Shown: piece by piece, positions 35,394-47,612 of the stretch
Layout: every line of letters begins with the position of its first letter
Numbering within the stretch: position 1 is the stretch's first letter
The notes under the pieces: generated by a model
The model's database searches: none
Told to the model about the DNA's origin: nothing
What the model saw: the letters and a program-made list of their open reading frames with translations, nothing else
Made by a program: the position numbers and the translations under genes
Assembly (NCBI RefSeq): GCF_030272615.1
Contig: NC_081407.1
Coordinates: 98,935,897 to 98,999,896, forward strand
From: Cryptomeria japonica
Lineage: Eukaryota; Streptophyta; Pinopsida; Cupressales; Cupressaceae
Reading direction: 5' to 3'
DNA length: 64,000 nt

Positions 35394-37280
35394 CATAATG
35401 TGCAGTCATATTCTGGCGATCTTGCTACGAATTTAAAGTTGAAACCCTTGCATTTTTCTTCACCATTTTAGCAAAACTCAGAACCATGAATAAAAAGGAT
35501 AACCTTTGTGGCTGCATTTGCTTTTGTTTAGTTTCATACTGCTGTGTATTTCGGCCATCAATGGCTGCTCCAGGTGATTTTTTCCAATTCTGAAACTGAC
35601 TTTCTAAGCATAGCCTTTCTAAAAATGAATTTTTGAAAACTTGCCTCCAGTATAAAACTGAAAAGAAATACGATCCTCTTGCACTTTCCTTTTATGCTCT
35701 ATGGCATCATTCAGAAACATGACTGAAAATATTTGCATACTGCTGGGTATTATCTTTGATTTATCCTTTGATTGCCATGGCATATCTTTTGCTTCAAATT
35801 TCTGGAAATGATAATATAAAAAAAAAATCCCCAACAGCTGTAGCTTCGCATTAAACATTTATGCACTCACAAATCGTCATCAACATACCTGTAGGTGCTA
35901 TATTTCACACAATCATTTGGTATTCTATACTTATTTTTAGTACCTACTGCACTGTGATATTGTAACCCTCAAGCTCAACTATAATGCTTTGCCTGGATAC
36001 TTTGACAGTTTAGACATTTTTCCATCGTAATTGCATCGCCATGAAAGTACTTGGTTTGATCACTATTTTGAAATCTTGATAGGGGTCCTTTAAATATTTG
36101 ATCTTTTTATTCATATTGCTCTAAACCTTACTGTGAACCTGATTGTTAATCTGCTGACCCCTATCTTGGTTATCAAATCCCTTTGAAAGCTCTGGTAATT
36201 CCATCTATGGCTGTCTACTTTACTGCTGTGAATGCGTGGAAAAATTGACTGCTACCTTTTGACGAAGATCTTATTGATGCTATGCCTTTGACCTCTTAGA
36301 AATGTAGCCTTCTGGAACACTGTGATGACATCTTTCTGATATTGGCACATTAAATGATCAGCTTTACTTCTTAACTACAATTATCATGATGATCATGCAA
36401 TCTTCCTTGATCTGCTTGTACGATGGTTTCTGTGAATGAGCGCCCCTCGCTTATGACAATATGCTAGTGATGACATTTAGGACCCTCATGTTTCTTATCA
36501 GCCTAATGCCATGAGCGACATGTACTCCTTTATTGTGACCACCGTAGGAGAGGGGTAAGGATTGATTGCACGATGTCATAGAAATCTGTCCCTAATGCCA
36601 TACATGTTGAGCTCAACCCTCGTGGGAGCCCATTTTTCCCACATGCACATATTTAATTGAAGAAATCAGCGATAAAACTTTACCTGGATCTGCACATTGA
36701 ACAAATTGTTAGGCAACACCATGAATTTTCAGATATTTTTCGTACTGCTTCTAATACGTACAATGATTTGACTGGTATAATGCATTGTAGGAGTGGATTG
36801 TGCATGCATTGATGATATATATGCAAGGATATGGTATCCCGAGCTCTAATGCAATTCTCTGATCTTCTTGCAGACACTTGGAGCGGCAGGGGACCTCTGC
36901 GAAGGAGCTGGATATGAAGCTACTCAACTGCGGGGGGTTCGTCATTATGAGGCAATGACGGATCCCTTAACTTTGTTTATATTTTATTTTACATGCATCA
37001 TTTTCTGCTGTAATGCATCATAGGTAGTCATTCCCATGGCTTGTGTGGGAGCACCCCATTTAACATTTATGAATAAAGAGAAATGCCTGTTTTAAAAAAT
37101 GCAATGTTGTATTGTTCTTGATTGGTTGTGAACACTTGCATTTAATTGGAAATCTTTTAGCATTCTATAGTATCTCTTGGCAAAACACAAACAACAAACA
37201 TGTTCCCTTAAAACTATAAAACTTGACCAGCTCCACTTGACTGAGCTGGAGAATGAAAAATGGGTAACAAAAACATAACA
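35394..37280. other. Gene-like noncoding part of the family E insertion
   Basis: No long frame. A possible plus-strand exon begins after a TGATCTTCTTGCAG acceptor at about 36,875 (open for about 28 codons, LERQGTSAKELDMKLL), followed by AT-rich sequence with a polyadenylation-type AATAAAG at about 37,073. This looks like the last exon of a captured or resident gene, but I cannot identify it. Confidence 0.35.
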
Positions 37281-37281
37281 A

Positions 37282-39493
37282 GGAAATTAGGTTGCAGCTA
37301 AAATTTGACACCATAGAAAAGCATTTGGGTAAAGTTTATGAAAAACAAATGATAGACGGGGTTGAAAAACCAGTGATAAGATGGAAAACAAAGGAGGAAT
37401 GTAAGCATGTGAGGAATGCCGAAGAGTATTTTTTTCATGAGAAAATATAGATGAAGCCTGCTGAAGTTACAAGTTCTATTGAAGTTATTTTTGGAAAAGC
37501 AATGCAAATAGAACAACTGGGAAAAGTTGTTCATTTAAGCGTTGTTTTTTATATTTTGAGCAGAGGGCGTGCTATGACAGATTTCCCATCAATTAGTAGT
37601 TTATTACACTTTTTGAAAGTTCCTATCTATCCTAATAGACACTGGTTAGTAAATAGTGGATGGGAATGGGCAAGTTGTCTTGCTGAGGTTGAAAAAGAAG
37701 ATGTAAAGGAAAAAATAAGAGAGTCAAACTTTATTGCATTTTCTTTAGACTAAGTTATGACAGTAGACAATACTTCATGGGTATGCATGCATGTTTATAC
37801 TGTAGAGAATCATACCCGTCAACCTCATCTACTATCTGTTGCTAAAATGAAGGAGAATGCGACAGTGGAAAATTTATTTCAACTAGTAAAGAGAAGTTTA
37901 ATTGAATATGGAGGTATGGATGACATGACTGTAGCCAAAAAATTGGTTTGTGTTGGAGAAGATGGAGCTTCAGTAGGAATGGTCTTTGTACAAAGATTGA
38001 AACTTTATTTGCACCGTACATTACTGCAATTCACTGCATGGCTCATAGAATGAATCTAGCTTTTGGAATTGTGAGCAAGTTTGCTTCGGTTAAAAAAATT
38101 GAAATTTTAATCAGAGAGCTCTACTCACACTTCTGTCGAAGTCCCAAGCGATTTATGGAATTTCAACACTTTGCTGATGGAATAATTGATGGGAACAAGC
38201 TTCTCAAGGATAATGATACCAGATGGATCTCTTTGGATGGTCCAGCGCATAGAGTGTTTTCAGAATATCCATCCTTGATTGGACTATTTCACACAACTCG
38301 TGACAAATCAGATCAACCAAAATTTCCTGAACTTCTTCGCAGGTTAAGTAATTTAGAGACTCTTAACTTTAGCAGCTCTCCTGCCCATGGTAGAGGAAAT
38401 GAGGAATATTGTGAAGGCTGCCCAAAAAAGAGCTCTGTATATTGCATAATATGCTAGGCTGTGTAAGATGACATGCATGACCCTCGACAATCTCTATCGA
38501 AATCAACCAACACTATCTGATGAAAAATTTGTTAAGTGGCAGACACTCATAGATTTGAACAATCTTGATAACTTTTTACAAATCGGTGCAGACGGGGAGG
38601 TATGTGCCAATGTATGGGGAGTTGAGATGCCAATGCACTTCTATGCCATGGTCGACCCCAAGGAACCAGGAAAGCGCCCTAGGAAGCAACTAGTAAGAGT
38701 TACAAGGGAAGATTTCGACAAGATAGTTGAGACTGTAACTACTTCTGTGAAGAAAATTGCATATGATCTTTCCTCACAAATTAGAAGTAGACTCCCTCTT
38801 GACAACCTTCTCGAAGCCATGTCTATTGTGTTTCCTCATTATTGGAGCCTCAACATTGCATCCGATTTTCGAAGTAAGCTACTGATTTTGATAAAACAAT
38901 TTTGCACATCCAAAGAATTGAATGGAGTAACTATAAATGGAATATTAGATGAAACTCATCTTTGAGAGCAATCATCTCATTTTGCATACACTATGAGAGA
39001 ACAATATGCCAAAATGGAGAACCCCCACAAAGAGGGATCAATAACAAGGCTTTGGAAAACTATAGTTGAGAACCAAACGTTGCATGATTCAATGCCAGAA
39101 TATGTGAAGCTTGCTGATTTATGTCTTACCATGATATTGGGTTTGGTGGAAGATGAGAGAGTTTTCAGTGCTTTGGGGTTCCTAAAATCAAAGATAAGAA
39201 ACAAACTAGACAAAAATTTGGAAAATTGCTTGAGGCTCTATACATCTAGGTATGATGTCCACACTTTTCCTTACGATAGGGCACTGCAAATCTGGAGGTC
39301 CAAATGTGAAAGAAGAGGTTTGAGCAACACTTCAAACCAAAGTGCCAGTGGGATTATTGACTCATGTACTGGACCTACTGGTAGCATTGAGATGCAGTTC
39401 GGCAAAGGTATGCAGACTGAGAGTGGAGAAACTCAAACCACAGACAAGAATAAAAAAAGCTCAGAATTTGATGAGGATGAATGGCAACTGTAA
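37282..39493 (+). pseudogene. hAT-I transposase, main part
   Basis: Resumes the transposase after the nested element with LQLKFDTIEKHLGKVYEKQ, the finger-to-core linker seen in ZNF862/ZBED-like hAT proteins. The RNase-H-like core follows: an FIAFSLD stretch at 37,740 (first Asp, next codon a TAA), CVGEDGASV near 37,960, HCMAHRMNLAFG at about 38,032-38,067 (family form CxAHxxNL), then NDTRWISL. The C terminus carries the hAT dimerisation block (YVKLADLCLTMILGLVEDERVFS and FLKSKIRNKLDKNLENCLRLY) around 39,100-39,250. Stops at about 37,449, 37,752, 38,456 and 38,963 and a frameshift near 37,975 inactivate it. It ends TAA 39491-39493. It resembles animal and plant ZNF862-like domesticated transposases more than hAT-II. 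Confidence 0.85.
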
Positions 39494-40449
39494 GAGATTG
39501 GTATTTATTAATCTTATTACCTTATCTCATCATTCATATTACAAAATCATATTACTTTTTTCAATTAGAATTTAATATTGATTTGTAATTGTATTTTTCA
39601 ACTTTCTATTTCCTGATTTAAAAAAGCATAATAAAAAAAAAACATAATGTGTTTATTGATATAGAGATGTTTATTGTTTATTTATACATGTTTGAGTCTC
39701 AAATCTGTGTGATACATTTCAGAACCATATTATACAATTCATTCAATAGTAATACACATGTCGAGAACTTAGATTTTAATTAATTCTTTCAAAATATAGC
39801 CATATGATACAATTCATTCAATGGTAATACACCAATCTATGTGATTCTCCATGCAAATTGCAAAAGTGAATACAAAGTTTTAGAACCCTTTGCAAATGAC
39901 CCTGAATTCCCTTTTATAGAAATAAGGGAGCAACAACAGCTTCAGGTCGAATTGCAAGTTTGCAACATGTGAAGACTGAACATCAAAATCACAAACTCAA
40001 CATAGATTTATATGGCCATCACATACCATATTAGCAATTTAACATCTACTACATGTTTGATGTCTCCTGTTCAAAAACAAAGTTCAAAATTAAATATTAA
40101 TTCACGCCATGAAAAATTAAACATAGATAATAGCAGTGCCTAAAACCTACCAATCAGAAATAGAGAAATGCATAAATGTTAAAGCAAAGGAGAATTTGAG
40201 AATACAAATTTATTGGCTGAAGTTTTGCACTGTGCATCATAGATTCTTAGGTTGGATTAGCAAAATAGCAATAGTGAGTGCTAGTTTTTTCCTATTCATA
40301 AAATAGATTCATAGGCTGGATTAGCAAAATAGCAGTAGCAAGTGCATCATAGATTCATAGGCTGGATTAGCAAAATAGCAAATAGAAAAAACATAAAACC
40401 TTGAAATTAAGAGTAAAAAAAGAAAATTGTGCAATACATACTATGATTC
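39494..40449. other. Spacer in hAT-I between transposase and the minus-strand gene
   Basis: Convergent 3' ends meet here. It contains a 36-bp phrase (ACAATTCATTCAATRGTAAT) twice near 39,735 and 39,808, and a 32-bp repeat (CATAGGCTGGATTAGCAAAA type) three times at about 40,240, 40,305 and 40,352. No gene. Confidence 0.6.
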
Positions 40450-43400
40450 TTAAGATTTCTGTGCCAGTTTTTGTAGGGTGCTCCACTCTTCGTCTGATGG
40501 AAGGTCAATATTCTGTAAACTATGGAAAGTCAACTCCAACTTCGTCAACATTCCATATTTAGAAGATTTACTTGACATCATTGTTTCATCCAATACTGAA
40601 TTTAGAGTTGTAAATGGTTGGATGAATTCCAGAAAGCTTTGGGGAGTTGTGTCCTTTGGAAGCAAATCTAAATCAGACTTCATTTTTATCTCCATGTTTT
40701 TTTTGTAAGCTTCTTCTCCAATGAATTTATTTGATGGGTCAACGGTCTTAGGCAAACCAAGTTTAATCAAATTTTTTTTTTTTCTTGCAGCTTCAATATC
40801 TTTTTTCCACAATTTTCCATAACTTCTGATGTTTCCCTTAGCTTCTGGCATTTTTGAATGATAGATGATGTCTTAACTGTGGCATCGATGCGACTCTTAA
40901 TTCCCTTGGATGCCAAGTAGCTGTCACTAGAACTATAGACTACTTTCAAAATTTTATTTGCCATATCCTCTTTTGAATAAACATGTGTGCTCTTCTCATA
41001 GTGCCCTTTGATTTTCATATAAATTAGTCTTAGACTTTCAGTCAATTGAAACCATTCACACAACTTGTCACTCCTCTGCATTATTTGCCGCCAAATGTTT
41101 TCTTGTATATACTTCATTGTATTTTTTATATTATCTTTCAATCTATCCTCCAAAGTTTTTATTTTATCATTTGCATTGTGTAGGTCTTCTTTCATTTGTG
41201 CACTTTTTTTTTTTCCTTCCTCTACTTCCTCTTGCAAATGTTTTTCTTTTTCCTTCCCATGATCCAATAGGTCCTGCAATTTTCTCATTTCGGCGGCAAC
41301 AGACTCATAACTTTTGTATAATTTTTGAAAACTGGCTTTTTCCTCAATAATTTTTTTACTGCTTTTAACCAGTTTTTTTGTCAGGTCCTTCAATTCAGCA
41401 TCCTTCTTCTCCTGCTCTGCAATTTCTACTGCAGAGCCTGAATTTTTTATCCTTTTCTATAAATCATTGCACTTGTTATCTGTTGCTTTCCTCCTTGATT
41501 TTTTCATTTTCCAGGTCTGCCTATAACTTTTCTATTTGTTTCTCCAGTTTATTTTTTTCTCTCTCCACCTTTAGTAGTGAAGTGTAGACCACTTCGTTAG
41601 TCCTTTTTGACACACTAATTTTGTCCACATTATGTACTTTGGACAATCCATTTGGAGGGTGCTAACTTGAAATTGAGAGGGATCTATCTGACTGTGTGGT
41701 GGATTTTTATCTTTAGATGGGCCTGGGGGCATAACCACCATGAACTCCATCATATCTTTCTGTGGGTCATATGTTGGAAATACCATGTTCCTTGCAGGTT
41801 GTTCATTTACAACTTCAGCCACAGAAACCCTATGAAATGCTTTCTTTTTTTCTTTATTTGCTTTTGTTGTGTGTTCATATTTTTCATAGTAATCACGAAA
41901 TTGAAAATCTGGGCTTGCTGAAGCAATTGAATGTTTGAAAGGTGACATAGGAATACCATAGGCTCTAGTTCCACTTATTCCTATGGTTTTAACTAATGCT
42001 TGACCAGGATTACCAACAACAGCTCCTGATGTTGTCCCACTCCCACTGACACTTTGATGTGTAGTTTTCATAGTCTTTTGAGGTGTGTGATTTGAAGCTG
42101 CAAATGATTGATTTGTAGTGTCAATGGCACTTGATATAGGATTCTCAATAGTATGAGATTGAGTATCTACCTCTAGTGGCCTCTTGCGAGAGATATTTTG
42201 TTGTTGCCCTTGTCCAACACCAAGACAACTAGTATCAGTAGTAGTACCCATGCCAACCCCACCAATCACAGCGACACTTGACTGAACAATAATAGGAATA
42301 CTATCCCCAGAATCCTCACCAGTGGCAGTGGCACTTGATTCACCACCAATGGGAATACCATGATGTGGTGGTGGTTGTGGATTTGAACCTGAAACAAATG
42401 TAGGTGGACCCTGAGGGTAATGAGTAGTACCTATCCGTGATGAATCTGAAGAATCAAGTCCAATGACTAGTTTAAGATGACCTTTTGATTTTGACTGTGA
42501 TGGAAGTTGTACCTGAAGTGGATACCAAATGCCCTCTCCTCTAGCACCTAGACCACCACCTTCAAAACCCATTTTTTCCACAAGGTTTGCCCCTTTGCTA
42601 TATTTTTCTTTCATGGACTCACTGACTCCACCTAATATTTTTCGGGACTGTAGTAGTTGTTGGAGGGGACTCAACGACAACCTCATGCTCATCATCATCT
42701 TTAGTCCTGCCATGCTCCATATCCCACAATTTTGCTAAACTTTGCATCCTCGTCGATGCTCTCAAATTTTGCACTTGTCTTTGGTTCACCGAGATTCCTC
42801 CTCATAGTCCAAAAATCATTTATTTTGGTTTGAGTGAAATAATCCTCTTTACATTCATGCAGAATTGATTTGGGAATAGATTTGTTAGATGGATTAGCAG
42901 ATTTTAGGTAGAAATTGTAGGACCTCCTATTTTGGATGCCCTAGCCCTCCTCTATTGTCCTCTCTGTGTGCATTTGCAATGCCATAATTTGTGATGAAAT
43001 TTTTTCTGTTGAAATGTTATTGTCAGCTGCAATTTTCTCCATCCCTTTTTTAACCTCATCCCAGGAGTCCATGTTTCTAAGCTTTTCTATCAATGGTTTA
43101 CTTTCATGTTGACATAACGTTGAAGAGTTCCCATTTTTCTTAAGCCTTGCTTGAACTACACCGATTGGATCATACTGCCAGAGACCCTCATCACCAAAGT
43201 TAAAAACTGTCAAAAAATCATGTGCCACATTGAATGCTTTTCTCTCAAATGTGAACCCTCCACATGAGAAAGGCAAGGAAGGAAATATGCTCTTCTTTTG
43301 TTGACCATGGAAGTGCCTATCTATGCTCTCCAATTGCCGTACATACTCTAATGCAAATACCCTCTCTGTCACATGTATTGGAAGTCTGTATGGTTTTACT

Positions 43401-44536
43401 ATCGATCCGTAAAACCTTAACACAGTGAATTCTTCCATGAAGAACTCGTCAGCCAATTCTATTTGACTTCCAAGTTAAATGCAATCTCTACAAGACACAG
43501 ACAACCTAGGCATTGGAGTGCTTGTAATTTCATTATACATTGGTGCCAAAAAGAAGTCTACAAAATTGTTGTAGTTCTTTATGTTATCATGCATCCTTAT
43601 CTTTGGCGTCCAATCAAATAATTGGACACTCTGTTCTCTTCCTAGTCTTCTCATCAATCTTATATCTCACAATTTGAAGCCTGTTAGTCTTGAATATTGC
43701 ATGATACTTGGATAGAAGGAGATAGCACAAGTAGGATGAGAACCTAAATGTCTTACAAGTACCTTTTTTTATCATTAGTAATTGTTTTTGCATGGATTCT
43801 ACAATGTGCTCAATAAAATTATATCTTACTGGCTGACCTGCACAATGGATATTATAAATCATTTCAAGAAAGCTGCACCCACTTCCCTATCATTTTCCAA
43901 TCCTAGGCAAAACGACAGCAAGAAAATAGTATCCCCAACCCATGGAACAAAAATGTTAGAATCATAAGGAGGCTTATGATTCTGATCCAACACAATGCCA
44001 GTACCACTCTTTATTAGAGCTTTGATAAATGAATCTCTGTGATTTGGATCGAGACTCTCACAATTCCCTGCCAGCTTTTCAAGGTCAATTTGGACGTTTG
44101 AGTTTTGGGCTTTAAATCCTAGGTTCAACAAACGAGCAAATTCTCCCTCGTTTATGGATAGAATTTCCTCTTTTGTATTTTTATTGACAACTGCTTTTTT
44201 ATCTTCATCATAATTTTCGGCGCAGACCATGACAAAATCAGGGCAAGGGAATACTTCAGGTAACACCATGATTCCCAATCCAACGTCCCATGATGCGATT
44301 TTATTTGTTTTTTGTTTTAACATTGGGTTGAAAACAATCAATTTTGCCCTGGATGCATATGCCGCCTTACTAGACAATGTATATCTAATATCTATGATAC
44401 GCTTTTCACCATGGATAGCAGGGTCATAAATATCATGGTATTCATCAATGAAACCTAGTGTTTTAACCAGCTCGGTTAGGTAAATTTTGTTTTTCACTTG
44501 GCTTCTTATTGAACTACTGCTTCCTGTTTTCCCCAT
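40450..44536 (-). pseudogene. hAT-I accessory gene: unrecognised N-terminal region, G-patch motif, long coiled coil
   Basis: A coding trail of about 4.1 kb follows the TATA box on the minus strand. ATG is at 44536. Open segments are 44536-43859, 43862-43614, 43657-42941, about 42,750-41,571, 41,590-41,450, 41,393-40,767 and 40,851-40,450, separated by frameshifts and stops (for example TAA 43477-43475, TAG at 42941). Segments one and three share a frame, so the break at the AAATGA (43,860) is probably a one-base loss. The N-terminal 430 residues are not recognised. At 42596-42509 lies a G-patch-like motif (NLVEKMGFEGGGLG...G..YPL), then a Ser/Gly/Pro-rich linker, a K/E-rich coiled coil (41,590-41,000) and a charged C terminus. 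G-patch proteins usually activate DEAH helicases or bind RNA. Not a known hAT gene. An alternative is a gene of another element nested here, but I find no boundaries. Confidence 0.6.
42509..42596 (-). other. G-patch-like motif in the accessory gene
   Basis: GANLVEKMGFEGGGLGARGE with following G and P fits the G-patch consensus hhxxMGaxxGxGLGxxxxGxxxP, where the glycines and the MG/GLG pairs are the conserved positions. Confidence 0.6.
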
Positions 44537-44753
44537 CACTATTATTGTTAATAATTCAAAATAATGCTAGATAAAAACCTGAAAATGCTAACCCTCAAAT
44601 TGGACCATGAGATTACCAAAAGAAAAAAAGGCAGGATGTAGGTGTTCTAGATTTTACCCAGAAATTGGAATTTTTATTTCAATAGATTGAGACAGACAGT
44701 CTCTGTTGCAACTTGCATTCCTCAATCTAGTAATTGTTTCTAAATCAACCTCG

Positions 44754-44760
44754 ATTTATA
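44754..44760 (-). promoter_or_regulatory. TATA box of the accessory gene
   Basis: Minus strand CCTATAAATCGAGG, about 220 bp before the ATG at 44536. Confidence 0.5.
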
Positions 44761-44860
44761 GGTTTGGCCATGAAATGAAAAACGATTATGATTTACGAGT
44801 CTCTTATTTTGAAAACTCTGAAAAGTAGAAAAATAAAACCTAAAGGGCAAAATATCTAGA

Positions 44861-45047
44861 ATCATGTTGTAATTTTATTAATTACTATTAATAACTATTC
44901 TATGCCGAAGGACAAAACATTCATTACTTCAATATAAATTCCAAGGACATTAAGAATCATGTTGTAATTTTATTAATTATTATTAATAACTATTCGATGC
45001 CAAAGCACAAAACATTCACTACTTCAGTATAAATTCCAAGGACATTA
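44861..45047. repeat. 92-bp tandem duplication
   Basis: 'gaatcatgttgtaatttta...ttccaaggacattaa' occurs twice in direct succession with a few substitutions. Confidence 0.85.
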
Positions 45048-45054
45048 AATGTAA

Positions 45055-46260
45055 TATGTTCAATTCGAAGTTCTCCCAAATGTGTTCACTTCCCACATTC
45101 GCCCCAAAATCCATCCTAAGCCCTTGATCTTTGCTCATCCAACAGACGAGGGACCAAGGTACCTGTTGTGACTTTACGGGTCTGTTTTTAAAGTCTGTTT
45201 AATAATTTTAATCTTTCGGTCGAAAAAGTGCTTTATAGACTTAATTATATTTAATTAAATTTAAAACGTTTCAATTCTGGGTGAAGTTCTCTCAAATGTG
45301 TTCACTTCCCACATTCGTGCTAAAATCCACCCTAAGCCATTGATCTTTGCTCATCCAACAAATGATGGTACCTATTGTCAATTGTCGTGGGTCCCATGAC
45401 TTCTGTCAATTTTTGGTTTTCGGGCACGTCACCATACTCGTGTCACTTTTCCGAGCAAAGTTCTTAGAAAGTTGTTCACTTCCCACATTCGCCCCAAAAT
45501 CCACCCCAAGCCCTTGATCTTTGCTCATCCAACGGACGAGGGACCAAGGTACCCGTTGTGACTTTACAGGTTTGTTTTTTAAGTCTATTTAATAATTTTA
45601 AACTTCCGCCCAAAAAAGTGCTTTATAAACTTAATTATATTTAATTAAATTTAAAACGTTTCAATTCCGGGCGAAGTCCTCCCAAATGTGTTCACTTCCC
45701 ACATTCGGGCTAAAATCCACCCTAAGCTGATGATCTTTGCTCATCCAACAGACGATGGTACCTATTGTCAGTTGTCGTGGGTCCCATGACTTCTGCCAGT
45801 TTTCGGTTTTCGAGCACGTCACCATACTCGTGTCACTTTTTCGGGCAAAGTTCTCAGAAAGTTGTTCACTTCCCACATTCACCCTGAAATCCACCCTAAG
45901 TCGTTGATCTTTGTTCATCCAATGATCGATGGTACCTGTTTTCAGATATAGTAGGTCCCATGACTTCTGCCATTTTTCTGGCATGTCACCATACTCGTGT
46001 CACTTTTCAGGTCTGTTTTTAAAGTCTATTTAATCATTTTAAAATTCCGCTCGAAAAAGAGATTTATAGTCTATAGACTATAGACTTAATTATATTTAAT
46101 TAAATTTAAAATGTTCAATTTTGGGCGAAGTTCTCACAAATGTGTTCACTACCCACATTTGGGCCAAAATCCACCTTAAGCCGTTGATCTTTGCTCATCC
46201 AACGGACGATGATACTTGTTGAGAACTTGAGTGTTGTCAGACGTCGTCGGTCCCATAATA
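45055..46260. repeat. Higher-order tandem repeat array in hAT-I
   Basis: Six copies of an approximately 80-bp core ('gttcacttcccacattcg', 'aaaatccaccctaagcc', 'tgatctttgctcatccaac') start at about 45,079, 45,299, 45,476, 45,690, 45,867 and 46,145. Two linker types alternate (one with 'gactttacgggt' and 'cttaattatatttaattaa', the other with 'gtcgtgggtcccatgactt'), so the real unit is a dimer of about 390-400 bp. A decayed single core lies at about 49,310-49,390. Confidence 0.85.
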
Positions 46261-46928
46261 AGAGACATTTAAATTTTAAAGATGTGCAATAGTTTGAGAT
46301 AACTATTAAATATAATGTTAATATTATTTGTAAAAAATTGAAATTCAAAAATAGTATAAAACATGAAACTTAGTTTCTAGAATAAAACAAATAACTAAAT
46401 AAAAATATAAATTTTGATATACAATTTGAAAGGTAAAAGTTTAATATAAAAAAAAACATTCAATATTAAATCTAAAATATTAATATAAAGTTTAACAAAT
46501 TTCTTTGAAAATATGTTTACGATATATAATTTTAAAAATAGTTTAAAAATATATATAAAAGTTCAACATAAATTTAGTGTATTAATTTTAAAAAATGTGC
46601 AGTCCTCAATCTATAAAGGCGAGCAAATTTGGAAAGTACAAATGCCAAGGTGGTGATTAATTGTTGCAGAAGGAGTTGTCTGCGGCATGTTGCACAAACG
46701 AAGGAAGGGGAGGATGGGAAGAAATCTTTTTCTTGATCTCATGGCATTAATGCCTTATCGTGCACATTCATTACCCGTAACCTGGCCTATAAGATGGAGG
46801 CAGAGTTTATTACCTTTTGATTTGTGTACCAGTTTTTGCTTCGAAGCATAACAAATCTGTAGTTCGTAGAATCGTAGCTTTTGTAAGACATTTTTTTGCA
46901 AGAAGTGCTTTTGAAATTGCAGGTGACC
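46261..46928 (+). promoter_or_regulatory. AT-rich region and promoter before the plus-strand small gene
   Basis: 46,300-46,600 is very AT-rich without genes. A TATA-like CTATAAAGG lies at about 46,611, some 320 bp before the ATG at 46929, leaving a long leader. Confidence 0.4.
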
Positions 46929-47612
46929 ATGGAGACTAATTTCACACTTCGAACAGACAAGAAGTTGGTGCCCTTTTTGGGCAAAGTATCTGATAAACGA
47001 ATGCAAGGATTGTTCAAGTTTAAGGAGGAGAAGTTGTGGGTGGCAGCTCGACTGATGCTTGTGGAGGAGGTGGCACATATCAGTCATCGGTATCGAACTA
47101 ACATGGAGGTTTACTCTCTGATTCTAGCGTGGGCCTGTGAATTCGAACCAGAGGTGGAAAATGTAAAACTCACATTGGTCAAATTGATTGATGGGGATTT
47201 TTTGATTAACCTGGATTCAATCTTGGAGTGGGTGGTGCCAAGAGTTGGCATTCGAATTAAGGAAGGGGGCGACGAGGAGTTGCTTCCTTTTATTCGTGGC
47301 CCAGAGGATGAAATCAAATACTAGTGCCGTGAATGAGCCCGACTGGGGTGGGAAGCGATGAAACTCTTTGTGAAATTAACGAGGGTGGATGAAGTCCTAA
47401 AGGCTTTGCATGTGGTCGCAAGGATGGAGGTTGGTAGGGAATTGAGAGATAGGGCTAAAGAAGGAAGGGCCATACAGCTACTGGCAAGCTTGGAGGGCGA
47501 CCCCGACTTCGGGTGCCTAAACTGCATTCCAAAAATGAAAGCTGAAGCGGCAAAAGGGAAAGCCAAAGCATCAACCTTCGAGGAGGGAAGGGACTGGGAG
47601 GAGGCGACCTAG
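46929..47612 (+). pseudogene. hAT-I small gene 1, unrecognised helical protein
   Basis: ATG 46929 opens a frame that reaches 47612 with stops at 47322 (TAG) and 47334 (TGA) only, about 228 codons. The protein is rich in L, V, E and K with amphipathic helices, no signal peptide, membrane segment or zinc motif; the C terminus is basic (KMKAEAAKGKAKAS). It starts METNFTLRT and contains FLGKV, HRYRTN, FL, VVPRVGIRI and a RARLGWEAMKLF segment. The minus-strand gene at 48867 has the same order of features (MDTPIRLRS, FLGSV, NRYRVS, LAEVGVGI, RKWAQIGKDFLRKWF), so the two are probably diverged copies. I do not recognise the family. Confidence 0.55.

Larger units (their letters stand above)
28970..37280 (-). 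mobile_element. LTR-type insertion (family E) in the hAT-I transposase gene
   Basis: Termini are TGTTAT (28970) and ATAACA (37280), and the pentamer GGAAA lies one base outside each end (28964-28968, 37282-37286). Joining across the insertion restores the coding phrase tgc act tgg aaa tta ggt of the transposase finger. The part 28970 to about 30,850 is an inverted, diverged match to about 60,640-62,452, where the sequence reads as an LTR ending in GTGATAACA. The remainder contains hAT-II and gene-like noncoding sequence, and no gag or pol. It could be a very long solo LTR or a deleted element with one LTR. Confidence 0.6.

Noticed and set aside
35049-35436. Overlapping open frames on both strands rich in R, S and L
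   Set aside because: They are translations of the GACTCGCGAGTC palindrome cluster and the hAT-II right end, not genes.
46755-47317. Minus-strand frames opposite the small gene 1
   Set aside because: Shadows; the plus-strand frame is longer, has a TATA box and resembles small gene 2.
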